The position numbers and the translations under genes were made by a program. A DNA stretch of 64,000 bases from Oceanihabitans sediminis (GTDB taxonomy: Bacteria; Bacteroidota; Bacteroidia; Flavobacteriales; Flavobacteriaceae). The stretch lies in the NCBI RefSeq assembly GCF_003337215.1, contig NZ_QPIG01000001.1, positions 1,116,001 to 1,180,000 of the forward strand, in the 5' to 3' direction. This document shows positions 53,060 to 61,623 of this stretch, one piece after another. Each line of letters starts with the position of its first letter. Position 1 is the stretch's first letter. A model generated the notes under the pieces. The model was not told where the DNA came from, searched no databases, and worked only from the letters and a program-made list of their open reading frames with translations.

Positions 53060-54328
53060 TTATGATAGTATTTCTTTTAGTTTTTCAACCATTCTATAAA
53101 CATCTTCAAAGGTATTGTATAATGGTACAGGAGCGCAACGTATTACATCTGGTTCACGCCAGTCTGTAATAATATGAGCTTCTGTTAATTTTTTATGTAA
53201 AGATTTGTCTGAATCTTGAACTTGTATAGACAATTGGCAACCTCGCTCTTTTGGATTGGAAGGTGTGATAATTTTAATTTTATCGTTATTTAAACCTTTT
53301 AACAAGAATTCAAAATAGCCTGTTAGTTTTTCTGATTTTTCACGAAGGGCTTTCATACCAACTTCTTCAAACATGTCTAAGGAAGCTTTTATTGCTGCCA
53401 TAGATAGGATAGGAGGGTTGCTTAATTGCCATCCTTCTGCACCAGGAATTATATCTAATGGTTGACGCATATTAAATCGTGTAGATTTATTATGACTCCA
53501 CCATCCAGCGAATTTCTTTAGTTCTTTATTATGTGCGTGTTTTTCATGAACAAAAAGTCCACCCAAACTTCCAGGTCCAGAGTTTAGGTATTTATAGGTG
53601 CACCATGCAGCAAAGTCAATTCCTGAATCATGTAACTCTAACGGTACATTTCCTGCTCCGTGAGCTAGGTCTATTCCAACCATACAGTTTTTTGCATGTC
53701 CAATTTCAGCAATACGTTTTAAGTCTAAATATTGTCCGGTGTAATAATTTACGCCTCCAATAAGAAGTAAGGCAATTTCGTCACCCTGTTCTTCTAGTAT
53801 GGTCTCTAAGTCTTCTATATTTAAAAGATCTTCTCCTTTTCGTGGTTTCCATTCTATTAAACCTTCATCAGCATCAAATCCATGAAAATTTAATTGTGTT
53901 TGTACTGCATATCTATCACTAGGAAAAGCATCGCTTTCAATTACAATTTTATATTTTTTCTTGGTTGGTTGGTAAAAACTTACCATTAACAAATGCAGGT
54001 TGGTAGTAAGTGTATTCATTACAACTACCTCTATAGGTTTTGCCCCAACAATCTTAGCCATAGACTCGGTTAAGAATTCGTGGTATGGCATCCAAGGGTT
54101 TTTTGCTTCAAAATGACCTTCAACTCCAAGGTTTGCCCAGTCATTAAGTTCTTGTTGTATATAATCTTGCGTAGCTTTTGGCTGTAAGCCTAAGGAGTTT
54201 CCTGTGAAATATAACCAATCATTTCCATCTTTATCTTTTGGGATATGGAACTGATTTCTGTAGTGTGATAAAGTGTCGTTTTTGTCTTGTTCCTTAGCGT
54301 AATCAAGACCTTCAGTATAGTTGGTCAA
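53060..54328 (-). CDS. kynU: Kynureninase
   Basis: A 422-residue PLP enzyme that splits 3-hydroxykynurenine (or kynurenine) into 3-hydroxyanthranilate (or anthranilate) and alanine. The PLP lysine is Lys246 in AAWCTYKYLNSGPGS; GIDLAHGAGNVPLELHDSGI and FTGNSLGLQPKA are family signatures. It begins at a TTG codon (TTGACCAAC), because no ATG fits the normal N-terminus. First gene of the cluster, with an exact -7 element 26 bases upstream. Confidence 0.94.
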   Translation of the reverse strand: MTNYTEGLDYAKEQDKNDTLSHYRNQFHIPKDKDGNDWLYFTGNSLGLQPKATQDYIQQELNDWANLGVEGHFEAKNPWMPYHEFLTESMAKIVGAKPIEVVVMNTLTTNLHLLMVSFYQPTKKKYKIVIESDAFPSDRYAVQTQLNFHGFDADEGLIEWKPRKGEDLLNIEDLETILEEQGDEIALLLIGGVNYYTGQYLDLKRIAEIGHAKNCMVGIDLAHGAGNVPLELHDSGIDFAAWCTYKYLNSGPGSLGGLFVHEKHAHNKELKKFAGWWSHNKSTRFNMRQPLDIIPGAEGWQLSNPPILSMAAIKASLDMFEEVGMKALREKSEKLTGYFEFLLKGLNNDKIKIITPSNPKERGCQLSIQVQDSDKSLHKKLTEAHIITDWREPDVIRCAPVPLYNTFEDVYRMVEKLKEILS

Positions 54329-54353
54329 AGTGAATTTGTTTTTTGGTTTCCAA

Positions 54354-54361
54354 CAAAAATA
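54354..54361 (-). promoter_or_regulatory. -7 promoter element for the kynurenine cluster
   Basis: Minus-strand TATTTTTG, exact TAnnTTTG, 26 bases upstream of the kynU TTG start. It could drive the run from kynU towards the methyltransferase at 45999, unless the repeats inside interrupt it. Confidence 0.5.
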
Positions 54362-54399
54362 AGAATTTTATTTTAGGAATACGGGAAGAAATAGAGAAC

Positions 54400-54436
54400 A
54401 AAAAAACGCCTTATAAACAATTTTATAAGGCGTTTT
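54400..54436. terminator. Terminator after msrA
   Basis: Arms AAAACGCCTTATA and TATAAGGCGTTTT with a loop of about 7 bases, A-run and T-run on either side. It ends msrA transcription on the minus strand and insulates kynU. Confidence 0.8.
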
Positions 54437-54439
54437 TGA

Positions 54440-54489
54440 TATATATAGACACAATACTATTATAGTATTGCGGACGATTACTATATATA
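54440..54489. repeat. Nested palindrome in the msrA 3' region
   Basis: Outer arms TATATATAG (54440-54448) and CTATATATA (54481-54489) enclose a perfect inner repeat CAATACTA/TAGTATTG (54452-54459, 54463-54470; spacer TTA). It lies between the msrA stop and its terminator. It could be an RNA structure or a relic of a small mobile element. Confidence 0.4.
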
Positions 54490-54540
54490 CGTATAGAAGT
54501 GGTGTTTTGGATGTTTTGAAATGAACTTTTATATATAATC

Positions 54541-55212
54541 TTATTTTTGATGTTTTTCCTTTAGAACTTCAGGCATTTTGGCTTGGAAACGTTTTAGCCT
54601 TGGAATGGATACTCCTTGTATATAGCTGTTTTCCGGGTGTAGCTTTTCATAATTTTGATGATATTCTTCTGCTACCCAGAATTTCTGAAAAGGATATACT
54701 TCTGCAGCAATCGGCTTGCCTAGCTTATTAGCTAGAGCTTTTTTCTTTTGTAAAATGATTTCTTTTTGTTTTTCATTTTGATAAAAAATAATAGAGCGAT
54801 ACTGTGATCCGTGATCTGGTCCTTGTCCGTTAAATTGGGTCGGGTTTTGAGAGGCGAAATACACATCTACTAACGTGCTAAAGCTTATGATTTTTGGATT
54901 GTAAATTACTTCGACAGCTTCAGCATGTCCGGTTTGACCTGTGTTGCTTGATTCGTATGTAGGGTTTTTAGTGTGACCACCTGCATAACCGGAAATGGCC
55001 TCTTCTACGCCTTTTACGCTTTCGTAAATTGCTTCTACACACCAGAAGCATCCGCTAGCGAAGTGGGCTTTTGCTTTTCCGTTCTCTGTAGCAACCTGTA
55101 CGGGTTCTGACTGTATAATGGATTCTTGCTCTAAATTAGGTTGCGCATTGTTTTTACAACTGAACATTAAAACTAGAACAAAGGTTGTGATTAAGGTTTT
55201 ATGAACTCTCAT
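54541..55212 (-). CDS. msrA: Peptide-methionine (S)-S-oxide reductase, lipoprotein
   Basis: A 223-residue MsrA that reduces methionine-S-sulfoxide in damaged proteins. The catalytic Cys55 is in ASGCFWCVEAIY; EAISGYAGGHTKNPTYE and GTGHAEAVEV-like (QTGHAEAVEVIYN) motifs follow. A lipobox (VLMFSC, Cys19) places it outside the cytoplasm, so it repairs envelope proteins. No msrB is fused or adjacent. The residues after Cys19 form a linker of about 30 residues. Confidence 0.94.
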   Translation of the reverse strand: MRVHKTLITTFVLVLMFSCKNNAQPNLEQESIIQSEPVQVATENGKAKAHFASGCFWCVEAIYESVKGVEEAISGYAGGHTKNPTYESSNTGQTGHAEAVEVIYNPKIISFSTLVDVYFASQNPTQFNGQGPDHGSQYRSIIFYQNEKQKEIILQKKKALANKLGKPIAAEVYPFQKFWVAEEYHQNYEKLHPENSYIQGVSIPRLKRFQAKMPEVLKEKHQK

Positions 55213-55266
55213 AGGGTGTAATTATTAAGTTAGTCAAAGGTTAATAGGTTTTCTTAGGCTTAGAAC

Positions 55267-55301
55267 TAAAAAAGCCTTTACAAGTTATGTAAAGGCTTTT
55301 A
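55267..55301. terminator. Terminator after the coiled-coil protein gene
   Basis: Arms AAAAGCCTTTACA and TGTAAAGGCTTTT with a five-base loop and flanking runs, between the stop at 55322 and the msrA start. Confidence 0.8.
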
Positions 55302-55321
55302 AATATATTTAAAAAGTTGGA

Positions 55322-56101
55322 CTAAAGTTTAGCAAACAGTTTTTCCATTTTTTCTCTTTGTTCATCTGCTAAAGCAGGATCTACTAAAATACGACCACTA
55401 TGTTCATCTGTGATGATTTTTTTACGAGCAGCTATTTCTACTTGTACTTGTGGTGGAATTGTAAAGTAAGAACCTCCAGCAGCACCTCTTTCGATTGGTA
55501 CAACCGCTAAACCATTCTTTACGTTTGTTCTAATTCTAGTATAGGCAGAAACTAAACGCTCTTCGATAGAATTTTTATATTCTTCCGATTTTTTGATTAG
55601 CGCTTTTTCTTCTTTTTCCGTTTCAGCTAAAATAGCATTTAATTCACCTTGTTTGTGTTTTAAATGTGTTTCGCGTTCTTTACAACGGCCTTTAGTTTCA
55701 GCAATTACTTCTTTCTTTTGCTCTATTTGAGCTTTGAATTCTTTAATATGCTTTTCTGCTAATTCGATTTCTAATTCTTGAAATTCAATTTCTTTTGATA
55801 ACGAATTGAATTCTCTGTTATTTCTAACATTTTCTTGTTGTTCAGCGTATTTTTTAATTAAAGCTTTTGCTTCTTCAATTAAATTTTTCTTATCACTGAT
55901 GTCATTATTAACAGCATCTAAACTTAACTCAAGTTTTTCTAATCTTGTATTTAAACCAGCAACTTCATCTTCTAAATCGCGAACTTCTAGTGGAAGCTCT
56001 CCACGTACATTTCTTATTTCGTCTATACGAGAGTCTATGAGTTGTAAATCATACAATGCTCTTAATCGCTCTTCTACAGTTACTTCTTTCTTTTTTGCCA
56101 T
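55322..56101 (-). CDS. Coiled-coil CT398/DUF164-like protein without zinc cysteines
   Basis: A 259-residue cytoplasmic protein; residues about 10-185 are a long antiparallel coiled coil (VEERLRALYDLQLIDSRIDE, EFNSLSKEIEFQELEIELAE). The end is the zinc-ribbon domain of the family, but the four cysteines are gone: the usual CxGC is GAAGGSYFTIPPQV and the usual CpnCGRIL is ITDEHSGRILVD. The fold may persist without metal. It follows the Nif3-like gene by three bases, a pairing common in bacteria. Role unknown. Confidence 0.85.
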   Translation of the reverse strand: MAKKKEVTVEERLRALYDLQLIDSRIDEIRNVRGELPLEVRDLEDEVAGLNTRLEKLELSLDAVNNDISDKKNLIEEAKALIKKYAEQQENVRNNREFNSLSKEIEFQELEIELAEKHIKEFKAQIEQKKEVIAETKGRCKERETHLKHKQGELNAILAETEKEEKALIKKSEEYKNSIEERLVSAYTRIRTNVKNGLAVVPIERGAAGGSYFTIPPQVQVEIAARKKIITDEHSGRILVDPALADEQREKMEKLFAKL

Positions 56102-56104
56102 ACT

Positions 56105-57199
56105 TTAAAAATATTGAACAGGATTGGTGTTTGTCTTTGATAAAACGATTGCAAAATTAGTAATTTTTTTTGTAAGATGCGCTACTAAACCATTTTTTGT
56201 GTACTGTTCGCTCTCATAATGACCAATATCTGCTAAAACAATGCTGTTTTCTGCAGTAAAAAAGTCATGATATTTTAAATCTGAAGTTACTAATATATCT
56301 GCTCCTAAGGCTTTTGCAGCAGAAATAGCAAAACTACCAGACCCACCTAGAACAGCAACTTTTTTAATGTTTTTGTTGCGTAATTTTGAATGTCTGATGC
56401 AAGGGGTGTGCATTTTCGTTTTTAAATATTGTAAGAATTCTGTCTCCTTTATTGGGTTCTCTAACTCGCCTATCATTCCGATTCCTATATGTTGGTTGGT
56501 GTTTTCTAGGCTTATAATTTCATAGGCAACTTCTTCGTACGGATGTGCACTAAAAAGTGCTTTTAGGATAGAGGATTCTGCATGTTTTGCAAAGGTTACA
56601 GTGATTTGTGTTTCGGTTTCGTGATGTATTTTTCCCTTTTCACCAATTACAGGATTAGAATGCTCATTGCCTTTAAAGGTGCCAATTCCTTCGGTATTAA
56701 AGCTACAATTACTATAATTCCCTATGTTTCCTGCGCCAGCATTAAATAGCGCTTCTCGGATATTTTCTGCATCTTTTATAGGTGCAAAAGTGGTGAGTTT
56801 TTTAATGGTTTGTTTTTGCGGAATTAAAATATTTTGGTTTTTTAATTCTAATTTTTCGCAAATCATATGGTTTACACCTTGCCACGAATTATCTAATGCC
56901 GTGTGCATAGAGTAAATAGCTATATCGTTTTTAATAGCTTTCAATACCACACGTTCTACATAGGTTTTACCTGTAAGTTTTTTTAATCCTTTGAAGATTA
57001 TTGGATGAAAACTAACAATCATATTGCAATTTTCTTGTATTGCCTCATCAACAACTTCTTCTAAAGTGTCTAATGTTACCAAAACCCCTGTTACTTTAGT
57101 GTTTTTATCGCCTACTAGGAGACCAACATTGTCAAAGTCTTCAGCGTAAGCTAAAGGAGAAAGTTCTTCTAAGTGATTAATAACATCTTGAACAAGCAT
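56105..57199 (-). CDS. Nif3-like dinuclear metal centre protein
   Basis: A 364-residue Nif3/YqfO-family protein. Metal-binding residues are in NMIVSFHPIIFKG and MHTALDN in the N-terminal half and in TSDLKYHDFF and LADIGHYESEQ in the C-terminal half. The central insertion (about 130-230, PYEEVAYEIISLENTNQHIG) matches the PII/CutA-like domain of long Nif3 proteins. Proposed roles include GTP cyclohydrolase I-type activity, but function is not settled. It is in a pair with the coiled-coil gene. Confidence 0.9.
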   Translation of the reverse strand: MLVQDVINHLEELSPLAYAEDFDNVGLLVGDKNTKVTGVLVTLDTLEEVVDEAIQENCNMIVSFHPIIFKGLKKLTGKTYVERVVLKAIKNDIAIYSMHTALDNSWQGVNHMICEKLELKNQNILIPQKQTIKKLTTFAPIKDAENIREALFNAGAGNIGNYSNCSFNTEGIGTFKGNEHSNPVIGEKGKIHHETETQITVTFAKHAESSILKALFSAHPYEEVAYEIISLENTNQHIGIGMIGELENPIKETEFLQYLKTKMHTPCIRHSKLRNKNIKKVAVLGGSGSFAISAAKALGADILVTSDLKYHDFFTAENSIVLADIGHYESEQYTKNGLVAHLTKKITNFAIVLSKTNTNPVQYF

Positions 57200-57222
57200 T
57201 TTTTTAATTTTTAGTTTTCAAA

Positions 57223-57230
57223 CAAATATA
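57223..57230 (-). promoter_or_regulatory. -7 promoter element for the Nif3-like gene
   Basis: Minus-strand TATATTTG, exact TAnnTTTG, 24 bases upstream of the start codon. Confidence 0.5.
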
Positions 57231-57350
57231 AAATATTTAGCTTCATTTTTCTGCCTATATTCATTTAATGTTCCTTGAAAAGTCTATTGGTTTAAAAAAA
57301 TATTATCTTCGATTTTTAAAAGTTATCTAAACCTTTTCGATTTCGATTAT

Positions 57351-58355
57351 ATGAAAATACTACGATATATTTTGTTTCCTTTTGTACCGATTTACTATAT
57401 AGTTACTTGGTTGCGAAATGTGTTTTTTGATAAGGGTTTACTGAAGTCTAAATCTTATGATTTTCCTGTTATTTGTGTGGGGAATTTAAGTGTAGGAGGA
57501 ACAGGAAAAACACCTATGATTGAGTATTTAATTCGTTTGCTTAAAGACGAAAAGCGTATAGCAACACTTAGTCGCGGGTATAAACGAAGCTCGAAGGGTT
57601 TTTATTTGGCCGATGCAAATGCTAATGCAAGTGAGTTGGGAGATGAGCCATTTCAGTTTTACAGAAAATTCCATACAGAAATTCAGGTTGCTGTTGATGC
57701 CGATAGACAAAATGGTATTGCTAATTTAATGCAGCAAAAAGAAGCTCCAGAGCTTGTGCTGCTAGATGATGCTTTTCAGCATAGAAAAGTGAAAGCGGGA
57801 TTTAATATATTGCTTAGTACCTATCAAGATTTGTATACAGACGATTGGGTGTTGCCAACGGGTAATTTACGTGAACCTAGAGCAGGGGCAAAGAGAGCTA
57901 ATATTATTGTGGTAACTAAATGTCCGTTGGATTTAAGTGCTTCAGAAAAAGCGCGAATAATTAAGAAGATTAATCCCAAGCCTTATCAAGATGTTTTCTT
58001 TAGTTTTATTCAATATGGGAATGAAGTTGTTTCCGAAGAAAATAAAATGGCAATGGACTCTTTAGAAGAATTTACGTTAGTTACGGGGATTGCAAATGCA
58101 AGTCCTTTCGTGCATCATTTGAAATCAAAAAATCTGCAGTTTGAGCACTTAAACTTTTCAGATCATTATGATTATACAGTGGAAGATATTGAGCTTTTTA
58201 AGGAGAAATCTTTAATTATTACTACAGAAAAAGATTATGTAAGGCTACTTCAATATCCGGATTTGAAAGGTAAAGTGTATTATTTACCAATAGTTATTGA
58301 ACTAGATAATCCTGCAGTGTTTAATAAGAAGGTTATTGATTTTGTTGCGATTTAA
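57351..58355 (+). CDS. lpxK: Tetraacyldisaccharide 4'-kinase LpxK
   Basis: A 334-residue inner-membrane-associated kinase that phosphorylates the lipid A disaccharide at the 4' position. An N-terminal hydrophobic helix (YILFPFVPIYYIVTWLRNVF) is followed by the P-loop GNLSVGGTGKTPM, ATLSRGYKRSSKGF, and LVLLDDAFQHRKV with the catalytic acidic residues. Its presence fits a Gram-negative organism making lipid A. The last 23 bases overlap the 3' end of the convergent kinase gene. Confidence 0.93.
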   Translation: MKILRYILFPFVPIYYIVTWLRNVFFDKGLLKSKSYDFPVICVGNLSVGGTGKTPMIEYLIRLLKDEKRIATLSRGYKRSSKGFYLADANANASELGDEPFQFYRKFHTEIQVAVDADRQNGIANLMQQKEAPELVLLDDAFQHRKVKAGFNILLSTYQDLYTDDWVLPTGNLREPRAGAKRANIIVVTKCPLDLSASEKARIIKKINPKPYQDVFFSFIQYGNEVVSEENKMAMDSLEEFTLVTGIANASPFVHHLKSKNLQFEHLNFSDHYDYTVEDIELFKEKSLIITTEKDYVRLLQYPDLKGKVYYLPIVIELDNPAVFNKKVIDFVAI

Positions 58356-60579
58356 ACATACTGTTTTTTTGCCCCATTAAAGCTTTGAATAATTTGCTTT
58401 CAAAATCTTCTTGCTTAAATGGTTTTGAGATAATATCGTTAAAGCCTGCATCTTCAAATTCTGGCATTCTATCTTCGATAGTAACAGCTGTTAATGCAAA
58501 AATAGTAAGGTCTTTATTGAAGGATCTTATCATTTTTGTTGCTTCAAGTCCGCTTATTCCAGGCATGTGGATATCCATTAATACAACATCGTAATCTATT
58601 TCTTGAACTTTTTCAACAGCACTTTCACCGTTATCAACAATATCACAACCAAGATTCATTTTACTTAAAATCTTTTTAGTAATCATTTGGTTGATTTTAT
58701 TGTCTTCTACTACCAATATTTTAATTTTATCTAAGTCTATCTCATCTATAGATTTAAACTCTTGTTTGCCTTTTTTCTCTTCAATAATATCATCTGTGTG
58801 CTTTAACGGAAGTTCAAAAGTGAAAGTGGAGCCTTTTCCTAATTCACTTTCTAAATATATTTTTCCTTGTAAAATATCAATTAAACCTTTGACAATAGAA
58901 AGACCTAGCCCAGTTCCTCCGTACTTTCGGTTGATTTGAATAGAGCCTTGCGAAAAACTCTCGAACATATGCTCTTGTTTTTCGTAACTTATTCCAATAC
59001 CGTTGTCTTCAATTTCAAACTTTACGTAATAGTTGTTATGTGTGTTACTAATTTTCTTAACGCGAACCCAAATATCTCCGTCTTTTGTGAATTTAATAGA
59101 GTTACCAATTAAGTTTATTAGAATTTGAGATATTTTAAGTTGATCTGCATTAAAAGTATCCGGAAGTTCCTCGTCGTATTCGTAATGAATAGTAGTATTA
59201 TTGTCTAATGCAGAATTGCGAAGCGCAGAAACAACATTTGCTACCTTCATTTTTAAATTAAAAACCTCAGGTTCTATCTCAACTTTGTTTGCTTCAATTT
59301 TATTTATTTGAAGAATATCATTAATAAAAGTTAACAGGTAATCGCCTGAAAATTTTAAAGATTTAAGGTGTTGTACTTGTTCTGGTTTAGGGTCTTCATC
59401 TAATAGCATACTGCTTAATCCTGTAACGGCGTACAGAGGAGTTCTTAGCTCATGTGTTACTGTAGAAAGGAAGTTTGCTTTAGTTTTTGAAGCCAATTCG
59501 GCCTTTTCTTTAGCAAGAAGAAGTTCTTTGTTTTTAAGCTGCAGCATATTGTTTGTTTTTAACCTAATTCGGTTGTTTTTGTAAAACGATAAGGTTAAAA
59601 GCGATAATATGGTGATTAATGCTACGCTTAGTATAGCGGTAAGTTTACTTAGGTTTTTAGAGTCTTGTAGTTCCACAAGATCTGCCGCTTGTTTTTTTTG
59701 GTATTCTGTCTGATTTTTTAATTGAAATTCCAAACGTTTTTCTGGAGACAAGCTTTGTCTTTTGACATTTAGTAGGGAGTCAGATAATTTTATGTGTTTT
59801 TTTAAGTAGGTATTGGCTTGTTTATAATTCTCGACATCTTGATATAATTCGCTTAAAACCAAAAAACCGTCACTTAATACATTGGAGAATTTGTTTGCTT
59901 GTGCTTCATTGGTACCCATTTCTGCTATTTCTATAGCTCTATCAAAATCCTTTGTTTTAGAGAATGCGATACCTTGCTGAATTTGTGCACTTGAAAGGAT
60001 TTTTTTTAAGTTATATCTAGTCGATACGTTAATCGCTTTTTCTAAGTATAGCTGAGCGTTTTCAAAGTCCCCTAGAGCGATATAAGCTTTTCCTTGGTTT
60101 AAAGTTACTTCAGCAACAAATTCAAATAACTCTTCTTGTTCGAATATAACTTTTGAAGATTTAAAGTACTCTAAAGCAGTTTGGTACTCTTTTTTTGCAT
60201 AATATACATTACCAAAAACCTTATAAGTTTCCGCTAAGTTTACTCTATCATTTACGTAGCGTTGCTTTGCTACAGCTTGCATGAGATGTTTTATAGCTTC
60301 GTCTAGTTCTTCAAATATATATTGGATTTTCCCTAGCTTAGAATGTATTAAGCCAATGCTTTTATTGTCGCCTATTGTAATTGCAATTGCAAGTGCACTT
60401 TCTAGATCTTTTTGTGCTTCAAAGTAGTTTTTGTTTTCAAGATTTATTTGAGCAAATTGAATATAATCACTTACATTTTTTTGTAGCGTAAGCTCATCTT
60501 GAGTAGTATTAACTTGGGAGAAAACACTGAAACTCAAAAACATTAAAATAACAAATATGAAGCTTTTGATTCGGAACAT
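58333..60579 (-). CDS. TPR hybrid histidine kinase/response regulator
   Basis: A 748-residue membrane sensor. Order: signal peptide (SFSVFSQ), about six TPR repeats in the periplasm (40-270), transmembrane helix (about 312-333), HisKA with His376 (FLSTVTHELRTPLYAV), HATPase with N-box NLIGNSIKF, DNGIGI and GGTGLGLSIV, then a receiver domain (620-745) with phospho-acceptor Asp669 (VVLMDIHMPG). No DNA-binding domain, so a phosphorelay to another protein is expected; none is adjacent. The TPR-sensor layout is common in Bacteroidota. Confidence 0.92.
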   Translation of the reverse strand: MFRIKSFIFVILMFLSFSVFSQVNTTQDELTLQKNVSDYIQFAQINLENKNYFEAQKDLESALAIAITIGDNKSIGLIHSKLGKIQYIFEELDEAIKHLMQAVAKQRYVNDRVNLAETYKVFGNVYYAKKEYQTALEYFKSSKVIFEQEELFEFVAEVTLNQGKAYIALGDFENAQLYLEKAINVSTRYNLKKILSSAQIQQGIAFSKTKDFDRAIEIAEMGTNEAQANKFSNVLSDGFLVLSELYQDVENYKQANTYLKKHIKLSDSLLNVKRQSLSPEKRLEFQLKNQTEYQKKQAADLVELQDSKNLSKLTAILSVALITILSLLTLSFYKNNRIRLKTNNMLQLKNKELLLAKEKAELASKTKANFLSTVTHELRTPLYAVTGLSSMLLDEDPKPEQVQHLKSLKFSGDYLLTFINDILQINKIEANKVEIEPEVFNLKMKVANVVSALRNSALDNNTTIHYEYDEELPDTFNADQLKISQILINLIGNSIKFTKDGDIWVRVKKISNTHNNYYVKFEIEDNGIGISYEKQEHMFESFSQGSIQINRKYGGTGLGLSIVKGLIDILQGKIYLESELGKGSTFTFELPLKHTDDIIEEKKGKQEFKSIDEIDLDKIKILVVEDNKINQMITKKILSKMNLGCDIVDNGESAVEKVQEIDYDVVLMDIHMPGISGLEATKMIRSFNKDLTIFALTAVTIEDRMPEFEDAGFNDIISKPFKQEDFESKLFKALMGQKNSMFKSQQNQ

Positions 60580-60597
60580 ATATTACTAGGACATAAA

Positions 60598-60605
60598 CAA
60601 ATATA
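60598..60605 (-). promoter_or_regulatory. -7 promoter element for the hybrid kinase
   Basis: Minus-strand TATATTTG, exact TAnnTTTG, 19 bases upstream of the start codon and just past the gap stop at 60625. Confidence 0.5.
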
Positions 60606-60624
60606 AATATTTATTCGCTAGCAT

Positions 60625-61623
60625 CTATATTTTTGTGCTTAAATCCCTTATAAGGTTTATGATTCTGCTAGAGTAACCGGTTTCATTATCATACCAACCA
60701 ATAATTTTTACCATATCACCAATGGTTGAGGTCATTTGAGCATCAAATATGCAAGAATGCGTGTTTCCTACTATATCTATGGAAACAATTGGATCCTCGG
60801 TGTACTCTAAAATTCCTTTATATTTTCCTTGTGCTGCTTTTTTAAACGCTTCGTTAATTTGTTCAATGCTTAGGTTTTTATTAACGTGCAAAGTAATATC
60901 TGTTAAAGAGCCGTTTGCAACTGGAACTCTAATTCCGCAACCACCAATAACATCTGCTAGATCTGGAAAAATCTTTGTTAAAGCCTTGGCAGCACCTGTT
61001 GTTGTAGGTACAATAGATTGTCCTGCGGCTCTTGCACGACGTAAATCTCTATGCGGTTGATCGTGTAAACTTTGATCCGTAGTATAAGAGTGTACCGTTG
61101 TAATATATGCTTGTTCAATACCGCAAAGTTCCTGCATAATAGCAATCATAGGTGCAGCATTATTGGTGGTACAGGAAGCATTAGATATTATTTTTTCGCT
61201 TCCATCTAGGATATGATCATTGACACCTAAAACAATTGTTTTTATAGAATCATCTGTTGGAGGAACACTAAGAATAACACGTTTTGCTCCGTTTTCTATA
61301 TGGAAGTTTAAGCTTTCTTTATCCTTGAATTTTCCTGAAGCCTCAATAACGAAATCTACCTTATAAGGCTTCCAATTGATATCTTTAGGATGTGTATGGT
61401 TTAGTAGTGGAACTTTCCTGTTGTTTACAATAATATGATTTTCATCGGAAGAGATGTCTTCCTTAAAAATACCATGAATACTATCGTATTTTAATAAATG
61501 ACTTAATGTTTTAGCATCTGCCAAGTCATTTATAGCAACAATTTGAATTTCAGGATTATTTTGTAGTAATCTAAAAACGCGTCTTCCAATTCTACCAAAT
61601 CCGTTTAAAGCAACGTTAACCAT
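60625..61623 (-). CDS. gap: Glyceraldehyde-3-phosphate dehydrogenase
   Basis: A 332-residue type I GAPDH. The catalytic cysteine is Cys151 in IISNASCTTNNAAPMI, with His178 in TTVHSYTTDQ, and the NAD-binding NGFGRIGRRVFR ends in INDLAD, where Asp33 favours NAD over NADP. The enzyme oxidises glyceraldehyde 3-phosphate in glycolysis. The start codon overlaps the lipA stop by one base (TAATG), an unusual partner that suggests co-translation. Confidence 0.94.
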   Translation of the reverse strand: MVNVALNGFGRIGRRVFRLLQNNPEIQIVAINDLADAKTLSHLLKYDSIHGIFKEDISSDENHIIVNNRKVPLLNHTHPKDINWKPYKVDFVIEASGKFKDKESLNFHIENGAKRVILSVPPTDDSIKTIVLGVNDHILDGSEKIISNASCTTNNAAPMIAIMQELCGIEQAYITTVHSYTTDQSLHDQPHRDLRRARAAGQSIVPTTTGAAKALTKIFPDLADVIGGCGIRVPVANGSLTDITLHVNKNLSIEQINEAFKKAAQGKYKGILEYTEDPIVSIDIVGNTHSCIFDAQMTSTIGDMVKIIGWYDNETGYSSRIINLIRDLSTKI

